64,000 nucleotides of DNA from Pedobacter changchengzhani (GCF_004354365.1 NZ_SJCY01000014.1:21638-85637), one strand, 5' to 3'; shown: positions 1 to 9,232, counted from the first letter of the stretch. Numbers and translations: made by a program. The notes: generated by a model from the sequence alone, not told the origin.

Positions 1-1209
1 AAAATTTTAAATACCGGCATGATGACAATGGAACCTTCTACCGGAAAAATTAAAGTTTGGGTTGGTGGTATCGATCATAAATTCTTTAAATACGATCACG
101 TAAATCAATCGAAACGCCAAGCTGGCTCTACGTTTAAACCTTTTGCTTATTTGGCAGCGTTAGAATTAGGCATGAGTCCGTGCGATAAATTAACTGATAA
201 ACCGGTAAAAATTGCGTACCAAGATAAAGGTGTAACCAAATACTGGGAACCTAAAAATGCCGATTATAGTGTAAGTTACAGAGAAATGAGCTTGCGTTGG
301 GCTATGGCTAAATCGGTAAATACCATAACTGCACAAGTAACAGAAAAGGTTGGTTGGGATAATGTGGTAAAATGGGCACACGAATGTGGTATTGATAGCC
401 ACTTAGAATCCGTTCCATCAGTAAGTTTAGGTCCAAATGATGTGTCTGTATATGAAATGGTAAAGGCGTACAGTACTTTTTTGAATAAGGGAATAAAAAC
501 CGATCCCATTTTAGTAGAAAAAATTACAGATCAAGACGATCATATTCTTGAAGAGTTTGTGCCAAAAACCAAAAGAGTTTTATCCGAAGAGATGGCTTGG
601 TTGATGTTGTATATGTTCCGCGGTGGTATGGAAGAACCCGGGGGAACTTCGCAAGCGCTTTGGGAATGGCCAAAATTGTTTAAAAAGAACAATCAAATTG
701 GTGGAAAAACAGGTACTTCATCTGATTATGTAGATGCTTGGTACATGGGTATTACCAAAGATTTAGTTACCGGTGTTTGGGTTGGATGTGATGAACGAAC
801 CGCCCATTTTAAAAATGGCGAACAAGGTGAAGGCTCTAGAACGGCGCTTCCTATTTTTGCGAAATTTATGAGTAAAGTTTACACCGATCCATCCAGCGGT
901 TACACATACGGACCTTTTCCTAAAGCAACAGTACCAATTACAAGGACGATAAACTGCCCTAGTCCGCGTATTGTGGTTGACACTGCAAGTGCAGACACTT
1001 CTGCTGTAGACTCTGTAGCGGTAGAACCAATTGCCACTGATGAAAACAGCAATAACCAAACTTTACCTAAAGAGCCTGAAGTTAAAAAAGAAGAAAAACC
1101 AGCTCCGGCGCCTGCGCAAGTGATTACTGCGCCGCTATCCAAAAAAGAAGAACGAGAATTGAGAAGGAAACAGCGACAGGAAGAGAAAGAAAAAACTGGC
1201 AACAATTAA
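1..1209 (+). CDS. Penicillin-binding protein 1A, C-terminal part (5' end outside window)
   Basis: This is the transpeptidase half of a class A penicillin-binding protein, which cross-links peptidoglycan in the periplasm. The reading frame is open from base 1, so the glycosyltransferase domain and signal anchor lie upstream of the window. Counting from the Met at base 19, the three serine acyltransferase motifs are present: S37-T-F-K40 in GSTFKPF, S99-V-N101, and K230-T-G-T. After the catalytic domain comes a low-complexity tail rich in Ala, Pro, Glu and Lys (about the last 80 residues), common in Bacteroidota PBP1A. The family assignment is secure; the exact full length is unknown. Confidence 0.93.
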   Translation, partial: KILNTGMMTMEPSTGKIKVWVGGIDHKFFKYDHVNQSKRQAGSTFKPFAYLAALELGMSPCDKLTDKPVKIAYQDKGVTKYWEPKNADYSVSYREMSLRWAMAKSVNTITAQVTEKVGWDNVVKWAHECGIDSHLESVPSVSLGPNDVSVYEMVKAYSTFLNKGIKTDPILVEKITDQDDHILEEFVPKTKRVLSEEMAWLMLYMFRGGMEEPGGTSQALWEWPKLFKKNNQIGGKTGTSSDYVDAWYMGITKDLVTGVWVGCDERTAHFKNGEQGEGSRTALPIFAKFMSKVYTDPSSGYTYGPFPKATVPITRTINCPSPRIVVDTASADTSAVDSVAVEPIATDENSNNQTLPKEPEVKKEEKPAPAPAQVITAPLSKKEERELRRKQRQEEKEKTGNN

Positions 1210-1320
1210 TCAAAAATTACCTAAAAAAATTAACATCATTAAACAAATCTCGCTACTTTTAGATAAAATCTTTTTTAAAGAAAATTTCGTAAATTGTTTA
1301 ACATCATTAAAATACATAAT

Positions 1321-4300
1321 ATGAGAATAAGTTCTACTTTGATGAAGCTATCATTAGCCATTTTATTCTTTTTTATCGCCTCAAATGCAAATGCTCAATA
1401 CTTTGGCCAAAACAAAGTGAGATACAAATCGATGGATTTTAAAGTATTGCAAACCCCACACTTTGAAATTTATTATTATTTAAATAATGATGCATTGTTA
1501 AAGCGTTTTGCACAGGACGCCGAAACTTGGTATAAAATGCATCAAGAGGTTTTTAGAGATACTTTTTTAGAAAAGAACCCAATTGTACTGTACAACAATC
1601 ATCCCGATTTTCAACAAACAACTGTTTTAGATGGAGAGATTGGTATCGGTACAGGTGGTGTAACTGAGGCTTTGAAAAATAGAATCATTATGCCAATAAT
1701 GGAATTGGGTAGCCAAACCAGACATGTTTTAGGGCACGAATTGGTACACGCATTTCAATACCATACACTACTAGAGAAAGATTCTATCAGTTTGCAAAAT
1801 GTTAGTCAAACACCGTTGTGGATGGTTGAAGGAATGGCAGAATACTTATCGGTAGGTAAAAAAGATGCATTTACATCGATGTGGATGAGAGATGCAATGT
1901 TAAATAGAGATATTCCATCACTAAAAGATTTAACAAACTCTAATAAATACTTCCCATACCGTTACGGACAGGCTTTTTGGACTTACATCGGCTCGCAATA
2001 TGGCGATACAACTTTAGTACCGCTATTAAAAAATACGGCAAAATATGGTTATGAAAATGCCATAAAATATACTTTTGGTTACGATGATAAAACGCTGTCA
2101 GGTTTGTGGAAAAGCGCGATTGATGCACATTATAAACCGATGTTGAAGGCCGATAGTTCGCAAATAAAAATTACTGGTACAAAAATTATCGATAATAAAA
2201 ATGCTGGAAAAATGAACGTTGCCCCTGCCCTTAGTCCTAATGGCAAATATGTGGCTTTTATGTCTGAAAAGGATTTATTTGGAATAGATTTATTTATGGC
2301 GGATGCAAAAACAGGTAAAATTCTTCGAAAGTTAAGCAGTCAAGTTTCTAACGGACACATAGATGATTTTAACTTTATAGAGTCTGCGGGTGCTTGGTCG
2401 CCAGATAGCAAACAGTTTGCATTTAGTATTTTTAGCAAAGGAAAAAACCAAATGCTGATTGTGGATATATCAAACGGAAGTACTGTTTCTCAAACGGCCA
2501 TGGGCGATGTAGCACAATTTGGAAATTTAACATGGTCACCAAACGGCAAAGACATTGCTTTTTCCGGTATGGTTGAGGGACAGAGTGATATATTTTCGTA
2601 TAATTTAGATACGAAAGCGGTTACACAACTTACAAATGATGTTTACTCTGATTATGCGCCAAACTATTCGCACGATGGTACTAAAATCGTTTTCTCATCT
2701 GATAGGGCCGCTATTCAGAACAATACCGTCTCTGCAGTTTATCCAATAAATTTGGCTTGGTACGATGTGGAAAAGAAAACAGTTCAAAACATCAATATAT
2801 TTCCTTTGGCAAATAATTTAAACCCACAATTTTCTGGCGATAGTAAGAGCATATTCTTCCTATCAAATAGAGATGGCTTCAGAAACCTGTATAAATACAA
2901 TTTGACGGATGAGAAAGTAGATCAATTAACGGATTATTTTACGGGAATTAGTGGCATTACGGAGTTCTCGCCTGCTATCTCTGTATCTACAAATGATGAT
3001 ATTGTTTACAGTTACTACCGCTACCAACGTTATACGCTTTACAATGCAAACGTTAAAGATTTTAAGGCAAAAAGAATTGGTAACACCGATGAAAATTTCG
3101 ATGCAGCCATACTACCTCCAATGGAAAATGCAGGTGTAAATATTATAAATTCTAATTTAGCAAATTTCGATCTTTATGAAAAAACAATAGCCGATTCGAT
3201 GCGTACTGTGCCTTATCGGCCAAAATTTAAGTTAGATTATTTGGCAAATAGCGGTGGCGGCATCGGGGTTTCTACAGGGAGATTTGGTACTGGCGTGCAA
3301 GGTGGTATTGTAGGAATGTTTAGCGATGTGTTGGGTGTTAACCAAATAATTGCAAACCTATCGGTAAACGGAGAAATTTATGACTTTGGTGGCTTGGTTG
3401 GTTACGTTAATCAAAAAAGTAGAATTAATTGGGGCGCTGCCATTTCCCACATCCCCTACACATCTGGCTTAAGCAGTTACGCTTTTGAAAAAGTGCCCGC
3501 AGGAAATAATACCACAACTGATGCAGTGAACTACCGTACAGATATTATTAGAACATTTGAAGATCAAGCGCAGGTTTATGGTGCTTATCCATTTAGTAAA
3601 ATACATAGGTTCGAGCTTGGTGCAGCATTTTCGCATTACAGTTACCGAGTAGATCGATACAGTAACTATTACACGCCTGATGGTTATTACCTGTATTCAG
3701 ACAAGAGCAAAGTCTCAAATGATCAAGCATCAGCAGATATTGGCATTCCGTTTAACTCTTTTACACTTTATCAATTAAATGCTGGCTTTGTGGGCGATAA
3801 TTCTATTTTTGGAGTTACTGCGCCACTTGATGGCTTTCGGTATAGAATTAGTGGTGAGCAATATTTTGGAACCTATAATTTCAGTACATTAAACGTAGAT
3901 TTAAGAAAATATTTTAGGGTAAAACCCGTAACTTTTGCGGTGAGAAGTTATAATACGCTTCGTATTGGTAAAGACGCAGATCGTTTATATCCAATGTATT
4001 TAGGCTATTCATATTTAGTACGCGGTTACGAAGCAAATTCTGTTTACAAAACAAATTCAAACACCAGTAGCAATAGTTTTGATATTAATCAGTTAACCGG
4101 TAGTAAAATTGCAGTTGTAAATTTTGAAGTGCGTTTACCTTTTACAGGACCTAAAAAATTGGCTCAAATACCTTCGGGCTTTTTATTTAGCGATTTGAAT
4201 CTGTTTTTTGATGCAGGTGTGGCGTGGACAAATAATACAACGGTAAGGCTTAATGGCAAACAAACATTTTTTACCGTGCCAATAAACGATGCAAATGGTA

Positions 4301-4482
4301 ACCCAATACCCAACCAAAGTTACCAAGATACAAACGACCGCGTTCCGGTAATGAGCGCTGGTATATCATTAAGGGTAAACGTATTTGGATATTTTATTTT
4401 AGAACCTTATTATGCATTTCCTTTTCAACGAAAAGATGTGTCTGGAGGTGTATTTGGATTAACTTTTGCGCCAGGTTGGTAA
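1321..4482 (+). CDS. Secreted peptidase-MA-like / TolB-type beta-propeller / outer-membrane barrel protein
   Basis: This large surface protein has three visible parts. An N-terminal signal peptide ends in NANAQ. A gluzincin-like domain carries HELVH and, about 30 residues later, WMVEGMAEYLS, which supplies the third-ligand Glu. A run of TolB/WD40-like blades follows (repeated A.SPDGK-type motifs such as LSPNGKYVAF and WSPDSKQFAF). The last ~400 residues are rich in alternating hydrophobic/aromatic strands and end in the aromatic-rich style of a BamA-like surface-antigen barrel. I chose ATG 1321, not the upstream ATG at 1294, because it starts directly at a good signal peptide. Substrate is unknown; protease activity is inferred from the motif only. 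Confidence 0.8.
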   Translation: MRISSTLMKLSLAILFFFIASNANAQYFGQNKVRYKSMDFKVLQTPHFEIYYYLNNDALLKRFAQDAETWYKMHQEVFRDTFLEKNPIVLYNNHPDFQQTTVLDGEIGIGTGGVTEALKNRIIMPIMELGSQTRHVLGHELVHAFQYHTLLEKDSISLQNVSQTPLWMVEGMAEYLSVGKKDAFTSMWMRDAMLNRDIPSLKDLTNSNKYFPYRYGQAFWTYIGSQYGDTTLVPLLKNTAKYGYENAIKYTFGYDDKTLSGLWKSAIDAHYKPMLKADSSQIKITGTKIIDNKNAGKMNVAPALSPNGKYVAFMSEKDLFGIDLFMADAKTGKILRKLSSQVSNGHIDDFNFIESAGAWSPDSKQFAFSIFSKGKNQMLIVDISNGSTVSQTAMGDVAQFGNLTWSPNGKDIAFSGMVEGQSDIFSYNLDTKAVTQLTNDVYSDYAPNYSHDGTKIVFSSDRAAIQNNTVSAVYPINLAWYDVEKKTVQNINIFPLANNLNPQFSGDSKSIFFLSNRDGFRNLYKYNLTDEKVDQLTDYFTGISGITEFSPAISVSTNDDIVYSYYRYQRYTLYNANVKDFKAKRIGNTDENFDAAILPPMENAGVNIINSNLANFDLYEKTIADSMRTVPYRPKFKLDYLANSGGGIGVSTGRFGTGVQGGIVGMFSDVLGVNQIIANLSVNGEIYDFGGLVGYVNQKSRINWGAAISHIPYTSGLSSYAFEKVPAGNNTTTDAVNYRTDIIRTFEDQAQVYGAYPFSKIHRFELGAAFSHYSYRVDRYSNYYTPDGYYLYSDKSKVSNDQASADIGIPFNSFTLYQLNAGFVGDNSIFGVTAPLDGFRYRISGEQYFGTYNFSTLNVDLRKYFRVKPVTFAVRSYNTLRIGKDADRLYPMYLGYSYLVRGYEANSVYKTNSNTSSNSFDINQLTGSKIAVVNFEVRLPFTGPKKLAQIPSGFLFSDLNLFFDAGVAWTNNTTVRLNGKQTFFTVPINDANGNPIPNQSYQDTNDRVPVMSAGISLRVNVFGYFILEPYYAFPFQRKDVSGGVFGLTFAPGW

Positions 4483-4537
4483 TAAAATAATGAATGGCTG
4501 GATTAATGTTGCAATCATTTAATCTGAATTTTACAAC

Positions 4538-4576
4538 AAAAAGAGCGATTGGAATTTTCCGAATCGCTCTTTTTTT
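4538..4576. terminator. Bidirectional rho-independent terminator
   Basis: A 13-bp perfect stem (AAAAAGAGCGATT with AATCGCTCTTTTT) encloses a GGAA/TTCC inner pairing. The stem is flanked by an A-run on the left and a T-run on the right, so it can stop transcription from both sides. It lies between the 3' ends of the convergent propeller-protein and GIY-YIG genes. Confidence 0.85.
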
Positions 4577-4592
4577 ACGCTTATAATTTACC

Positions 4593-4943
4593 TTACGATA
4601 AACTCGTAAATGGAAGTGTTACTTGTTGTGTTATGTTGCGGTGTAACATAATGTTTTCAAAATCCAATCCAACCGTTAAATCAATCCAATCGGGATTGCA
4701 TGAACGAACCAAGCGTTCCTTTTGCATCCTCGTAAAACGGCTCATCAGTTTAAATCTCGTTAAAGCTTGTTGTTCTGTTTTAAATTCTTCGAAATATACC
4801 AATCGAGTTAGTTGCTGTCCACCATCAAAAAATAAGTTGGGCATTTGCTTATAAAAATCCAAGGTTTTAATTAAATCAGAACTCATTCCTACATGCATGC
4901 TAGTACGGTTTCTGTCGGTAACGATGTAAACAAACTTTTTCAT
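4593..4943 (-). CDS. GIY-YIG-fold protein, probably catalytically degenerate
   Basis: A single-domain protein of 116 residues resembling the Bacteroidota GIY-YIG nuclease family. The N-terminal strand reads VYIVTD and the second strand HVGMSSDL, matching the usual VYILxx and YVGxTxDL. The usual catalytic Arg after the YIG strand (consensus L..R) is Thr here (LIKTL), the following His/Glu-Lys motif is altered (FYK), and the conserved A..REK helix reads ALTRFK, so its Glu is lost. It may therefore bind rather than cut DNA, or have another role. It is divergent from the XRE-S24 regulator across a 135-bp spacer, suggesting shared control. Confidence 0.7.
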   Translation of the reverse strand: MKKFVYIVTDRNRTSMHVGMSSDLIKTLDFYKQMPNLFFDGGQQLTRLVYFEEFKTEQQALTRFKLMSRFTRMQKERLVRSCNPDWIDLTVGLDFENIMLHRNITQQVTLPFTSLS

Positions 4944-4972
4944 AATTTCTTTTCTTAAAAATGGATAACTAA

Positions 4973-5043
4973 ACTAATTAGTATATGTACTTGCAATTCA
5001 AAATAATATTGCTAACTTTATTGGCATAAAATTACTAATTATT
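4973..5043 (+). promoter_or_regulatory. Promoter of the XRE-S24 regulator with two candidate operator sites
   Basis: TTG at 4991-4993, 19 bases, then TAACTTTA at 5013-5020 is one mismatch from the Bacteroidota TTG-N19-TAnnTTTG promoter. The 10-bp palindrome ACTAATTAGT (4973-4982) sits just upstream of the -33 element, and a related ACTAATTATT (5034-5043) lies downstream of the -7 element. Their positions fit autoregulation; binding is inferred. Confidence 0.45.
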
Positions 5044-5078
5044 TTAGCATTTACAAATTTATTTTAAAATATTTTTTT

Positions 5079-5855
5079 ATGTCGAACATCTCCAATAATT
5101 TAAAGTACCTAAGGAAGAAAAAAGGCCACACACAGCAACAATTCGCTGATATTATGGAAATTAAAAGATCATTGATTGGTGCTTACGAAGAAGATCGGGC
5201 AGAGCCAAAATATGAATTGCTAAAAAGAATAGCAGAATATTTTGAGTTAACCATCGATGAATTCATCAACGAAAAAATATCTGATACCTGGAAACCGAAA
5301 TTAAAGAGTTCGGGTTCAAACTTACGCGTACTGAGTATTTCGGTTGATCAGCATGATAATGAAAATATAGAATTGGTACCCGTTAAAGCGAGTGCAGGTT
5401 ATTTAAACGGATTTTCCGATCCTCAATATATAAGTGATTTACCAAAATTTCAATTGCCTCTGCCCTCTTTACGCCAAGGCACCTTCCGCGCTTTTGAAAT
5501 TATGGGCGATAGCATGTTGCCTGTGCAACCCGGCAGTATAATTATTGGAGAATACTTAGATAACTGGAGCGAGGTAAAAACAGGAGAAACTTACATCGTT
5601 ATTAGTAAAAATGAAGGCGTAGTATATAAACGTGCTGGTAATCGTTTTAAAGAGAATAAGGAATTAAAGTTGATATCAGATAATAAGGTGTATGATCCTT
5701 ATTCCATCGCAGCAGATGATATTTTAGAAATTTGGAAAGCGAAAGCCTACATTTCTACTTCTTTGCCAGAACCTACACCAGAACCAACAATCGAAACATT
5801 AACACAAATGATGTCGCACATGCAAAAATCTATTTCTCAGTTAAATAAGAATTAA
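5079..5855 (+). CDS. XRE-family regulator with LexA-like S24 peptidase domain
   Basis: Residues about 5-62 form a Cro/C1-type helix-turn-helix (LKYLRKKKGHTQQQFADIM...). Residues about 98-220 form a LexA/UmuD-type S24 domain. All self-cleavage hallmarks are visible: an Ala106-Gly107 pair in ASAGY, the nucleophile Ser145 in GDSMLP and the general base Lys184 in VVYKRAG, with LexA-like spacing between them. This predicts a DNA-damage or RecA-responsive repressor that inactivates itself, although in many Bacteroidota homologues the inducer is unknown. The C-terminus ends in a short Gln/Met-rich helix. The gene is divergent from the GIY-YIG gene. Confidence 0.88.
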   Translation: MSNISNNLKYLRKKKGHTQQQFADIMEIKRSLIGAYEEDRAEPKYELLKRIAEYFELTIDEFINEKISDTWKPKLKSSGSNLRVLSISVDQHDNENIELVPVKASAGYLNGFSDPQYISDLPKFQLPLPSLRQGTFRAFEIMGDSMLPVQPGSIIIGEYLDNWSEVKTGETYIVISKNEGVVYKRAGNRFKENKELKLISDNKVYDPYSIAADDILEIWKAKAYISTSLPEPTPEPTIETLTQMMSHMQKSISQLNKN

Positions 5856-5938
5856 CAAATTTTAACAACTTGCCGATTAAACCGTACCGCAGTTTTAGCA
5901 TCTATCAGTTAAACAACGCATAATAAAAACTAAAAAAG

Positions 5939-6388
5939 ATGAGAAAAGTAATTTTAACAATGGCGATTGCGGTGATGGGTTTTACAGCTGCTTTTGCTCA
6001 AGATGCTTCAAAACGGAAAATGGATATGCAGAAGTTTACGCCCGAACAGCGGGCTGAACGAAGCACTGCAATGTTGGATAAAAAATTAAGTTTATCGGCA
6101 GATCAAAAAACAAAAATTTACCAAATTAATTTAGATCGTGCCAATAAAGTTGAAGCCATGCGTAACACTGCCGAAGACGGCAAAAAAGGTAGAGGTAAAC
6201 AAATGAAAGCTGATATGGATGCATCTAATAATCAGCTTGAAATGGTGTTGACACCAGCACAAAAAATAAAATACGATGCGTGGAAAGCAGAAATGAAAGA
6301 TAAAAAGAGAAATGGTGGCAGACGTGGCTCAGGTTATAGTAAAAAAGACATGAAGCCCGTAGTTTCAAATCCACCAGCACAAGGCTAA
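5939..6388 (+). CDS. Secreted DUF4890/Spy-like small protein
   Basis: A 149-residue secreted protein with a signal peptide ending AAFAQ, then a Lys/Met/Gln-rich helical region. Two LTxxQ-like motifs (LSADQKTKIYQI and LTPAQKIKYDAW) resemble the Spy/CpxP-type repeats found in Bacteroidota DUF4890 proteins, which are thought to be periplasmic. The C-terminus is basic and glycine-rich. No function is established. A perfect terminator follows the gene. Confidence 0.7.
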   Translation: MRKVILTMAIAVMGFTAAFAQDASKRKMDMQKFTPEQRAERSTAMLDKKLSLSADQKTKIYQINLDRANKVEAMRNTAEDGKKGRGKQMKADMDASNNQLEMVLTPAQKIKYDAWKAEMKDKKRNGGRRGSGYSKKDMKPVVSNPPAQG

Positions 6389-6417
6389 CATAATTTAGTA
6401 ATTATTTAATTTTACAT

Positions 6418-6450
6418 AAGAAAGCGTCTCGATTATCGAGACGCTTTCTT
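6418..6450 (+). terminator. Rho-independent terminator with 15-bp perfect stem
   Basis: AAGAAAGCGTCTCGA pairs with TCGAGACGCTTTCTT around a TTA loop. It ends the DUF4890 transcript only 15 bases before the bioF start codon. Confidence 0.85.
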
Positions 6451-6457
6451 ATTTTTG
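6450..6457 (+). promoter_or_regulatory. -7 element of bioFD promoter
   Basis: TATTTTTG matches the Bacteroidota TAnnTTTG element. It begins on the last base of the preceding terminator, and the bioF ATG lies 7 bases downstream, which would give a leaderless or very short-leader mRNA. No clear -33 TTG is present because that position is inside the terminator stem. Confidence 0.45.
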
Positions 6458-6464
6458 GGCATCG

Positions 6465-7580
6465 ATGAAAAAAATTGAACAATACTTAGGTGCGCAACTT
6501 CAAAGTAGAGAAGACAATTTATCCATAAGAAAACTGTCAACAACTAATTTACCAATAGATTTTTGTTCAAACGATTATTTGGGTTTTGCGAGATCCTCGA
6601 TTTTAAAGAGTAAAGTAGAACATTACCTAAAAAGCATTTCCTACGCAAATGGTTCGGGTGGTTCTAGGTTATTAAGTGGCAATACAAGTTTGGTAGAGGA
6701 AACCGAACAAGATATAGCCAACTTTCATAAGGCAACTTGCGGTTTAATTTTTAATTCTGGCTACGATGCAAATATTGGCTTATTCTCTTGTATAGCCCAA
6801 CGTGGCGATACAATAATTACCGATTCATTTATTCATGCAAGTATAATTGATGGCTGCAGGCTAAGCCATGCTACACGCTATAAATTTGAACACAATAATT
6901 TAGACGATTTAGAAGCGAAGCTAAAAATTGCAAAAGGAAATATAATTGTTGCTGTAGAAAGCGTTTATTCAATGGATGGCGATTGTGCGCCACTTGCAGA
7001 AATTGCAATTCTTTGCACAAAATATCAAGCCAATTTAATTGTTGATGAGGCGCATGCAACTGGAATTTTTGGCGCTCTCGGTCGGGGCTTGGTTAACCAA
7101 CTTAATTTAGAAGATAGTGTTTTCGCCCGAATTATTACCTTCGGAAAGGCTTTAGGCACACATGGCGCAATAATTTTGGGAAGCGAGACGCTTAGAAATT
7201 ACCTCATAAATTTTGCCCGTTCTTTTATTTATACCACTGCTGCGCCTATTCATAACATCGTGGCCATAAAGTGCGCTTATCAACTTTTGCAAGAAAGTAA
7301 TCAGCAGGAAATACAGGCGAAAATTAATTTATTTAGAAGCTTGGCTGATGAATACAAAATTTTAACCCTTGATAGCAATAGTTGTATTCAAGGTGTTTTA
7401 TACGCATCTAATAAAGATGCAAAAAAAGCTGCCCAAATGTTACAACTCCAAGGTTTGGATGTTAGAGCAATTCTAAGTCCGACGGTAGCTGTTGGAAAAG
7501 AAAGAATTAGGATTTGTCTCCACACCTTTAATAAACATTCAGAAATAAAATCATTAATAGAAAACTTGAAAAAAATTTAA
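6465..7580 (+). CDS. bioF: 8-amino-7-oxononanoate synthase
   Basis: This PLP-dependent alpha-oxoamine synthase joins pimeloyl thioester and L-alanine in biotin synthesis. The length (371) is normal for the family. Visible motifs are the N-terminal FCSNDYLG, the glycine-rich ANGSGGSRLLSGN, VDEAHATGIFG with the cofactor-binding Asp, and the PLP lysine K228 in TFGKALG. The bioD start follows its stop codon without a gap, so the two are translated from one message. Confidence 0.95.
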   Translation: MKKIEQYLGAQLQSREDNLSIRKLSTTNLPIDFCSNDYLGFARSSILKSKVEHYLKSISYANGSGGSRLLSGNTSLVEETEQDIANFHKATCGLIFNSGYDANIGLFSCIAQRGDTIITDSFIHASIIDGCRLSHATRYKFEHNNLDDLEAKLKIAKGNIIVAVESVYSMDGDCAPLAEIAILCTKYQANLIVDEAHATGIFGALGRGLVNQLNLEDSVFARIITFGKALGTHGAIILGSETLRNYLINFARSFIYTTAAPIHNIVAIKCAYQLLQESNQQEIQAKINLFRSLADEYKILTLDSNSCIQGVLYASNKDAKKAAQMLQLQGLDVRAILSPTVAVGKERIRICLHTFNKHSEIKSLIENLKKI

Positions 7581-8189
7581 ATGGCAAACTATTTTGTAAC
7601 CGGAATTGGTACCGGAATTGGAAAAACTTTAGTTAGCAGCATTTTAACAGAGAAACTAAATGCCGATTATTGGAAACCCATACAAGCTGGCGATTTAGAC
7701 GTGAGCGATAGCTTAACGGTACAAGACCTACTTACCAATACTAAAACCGTTATCCATCCCGAGCGATATAGGTTAAATACGCCAGCTTCGCCACATTATG
7801 CAGCTAAGCTTGATGGAATAGAAATTAATCTTAACGATTTCACTTTGCCTCAAACCGAAAATAATTTGATTATTGAAGGTGCAGGAGGCATCATGGTGCC
7901 TTTAAATGAGAAGGAACTGTTATTAGATTTGATTATAAAACTGGATGTAGCCGTTATTTTAATTTCGCAGAATTATTTGGGCAGTATTAACCACACACTA
8001 CTGTCAGTCAATCTGCTAAAACAACATCACATTAAAATAAAAGGTATAATTTTTAATGGTGATGAAAATACAGAAACACAACGCTACATTTTGCAATATA
8101 CAGGCTGTAAATTCTTGGGTCACATCCCTACTATTTCATCAATTAATAAAGAAAGTGTTGTTGGTGCGGGTAAATATTTATCGTTATAA
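7581..8189 (+). CDS. bioD: Dethiobiotin synthetase
   Basis: This ATP-dependent carboxylase closes the ureido ring of dethiobiotin. The P-loop GIGTGIGKT lies at residues 8-16. WKPIQAGD is the substrate/Mg site, and EGAGGIMVP is the second signature of the family. At 202 residues it is slightly short but complete. It begins directly at the bioF stop. bioA and bioB are not in the window. Confidence 0.94.
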   Translation: MANYFVTGIGTGIGKTLVSSILTEKLNADYWKPIQAGDLDVSDSLTVQDLLTNTKTVIHPERYRLNTPASPHYAAKLDGIEINLNDFTLPQTENNLIIEGAGGIMVPLNEKELLLDLIIKLDVAVILISQNYLGSINHTLLSVNLLKQHHIKIKGIIFNGDENTETQRYILQYTGCKFLGHIPTISSINKESVVGAGKYLSL

Positions 8190-8403
8190 CAAACACAAAA
8201 TAATAGTTTAATCTGAGCTAACATATTAGTAGTACCGGTTAAAAATCCGACTTGCGAAAAAAAGCATTTTTATCAGCGTATTGTTAATTTATGGTGCATT
8301 ACGAAATAAAAACCAAATACTTAAAACCGTTTGCGCCTTAAATTCATTTAAAGTTTGTGTTGTTAATTAATTTACAGAAATTCGGCATTATTAAAGCCAT
8401 TAT

Positions 8404-9162
8404 ATGAGCACTCAAAAAGAATCGAAAGGAAATAACATCTTATCTATTGATATAGGTGGAACAAGTATTAAAACCGTCCTTTTGGATGAAGATGGTAATA
8501 TGCTTACAGAATATACCAAGGCAAAAACGCCAGAAAATGCAACTCCTAGTCATATTTTAACGGGTATTGAAGATTTAATTAAACCTATTCCCGATACCTA
8601 TAATAGAATATCAATCGGTTTTCCGGGCTATGTTAAAAAAGGCGTAGTTAAAACTGCTCCAAATTTGGCTAAAAATAAATGGGCAGATGTAGATTTGGCG
8701 CAACGTGTTGCCAACGCATTGAAAAAGCCTGTACGATTAGTTAATGATGCCGACCAACAGGGATTAGGTGTGGTAGATGGTAAAGGTTTCGAAATCATGT
8801 TTACCCTAGGTACCGGATTTGGCACTGCAGTATTATTTGATGGCGAATTATTGCCACATTTGGAGCTGGCGCATTTTCCTATCAATAAAGAGGAAGATTA
8901 TGATGATTATGTAGGCAACAAAGCTTTTGAAAAAATTGGAACTGAGCGCTGGAACAAACGTGTTAAAAAAGTAATTGAGATTTATAAAACAGTTTTCAAT
9001 TATGATCGCTTATATATAGGTGGAGGAAATGCTAAGGAGTTGGATTTAAAGTTAGATGATAACATAAAAGTTGTAAGCAATAGAGATGGTATTAAGGGTG
9101 GCGCTAAACTTTGGAAGCTGACCGAAAGATATGACATTTTTACAGTTAACCCTAAAGCTTAA
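8404..9162 (+). CDS. ROK-family kinase, probable polyphosphate glucokinase
   Basis: A 252-residue sugar kinase of the ROK/ASKHA fold. The phosphate-1 loop DIGGTSIKT is at the N-terminus, followed by GFPGYVKKGVV, the catalytic-base motif NDADQQGLG, and the phosphate-2 segment TLGTGFGTA. The length, the FPG..K.GVV..A.N pattern and ELAHFPI match polyphosphate/ATP glucokinases better than the longer ATP-only ROK glucokinases. It would make glucose-6-phosphate for the zwf and gnd products encoded just downstream. Upstream there are 214 bases with no obvious element. The phosphate donor is inferred; ATP-only use is possible. Confidence 0.75.
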   Translation: MSTQKESKGNNILSIDIGGTSIKTVLLDEDGNMLTEYTKAKTPENATPSHILTGIEDLIKPIPDTYNRISIGFPGYVKKGVVKTAPNLAKNKWADVDLAQRVANALKKPVRLVNDADQQGLGVVDGKGFEIMFTLGTGFGTAVLFDGELLPHLELAHFPINKEEDYDDYVGNKAFEKIGTERWNKRVKKVIEIYKTVFNYDRLYIGGGNAKELDLKLDDNIKVVSNRDGIKGGAKLWKLTERYDIFTVNPKA

Positions 9163-9232
9163 AACCACCTAATAAACAAATATATATTACAATTAGTTAA
9201 CATCATATAACAAAATATTAATTTGTAAAACC

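Noticed and set aside
900..1205. 101-residue minus-strand ORF in the PBP tail
   Set aside because: It is the antisense of the Ala/Glu/Lys-rich tail; its Ser-rich reading is typical of shadow frames.
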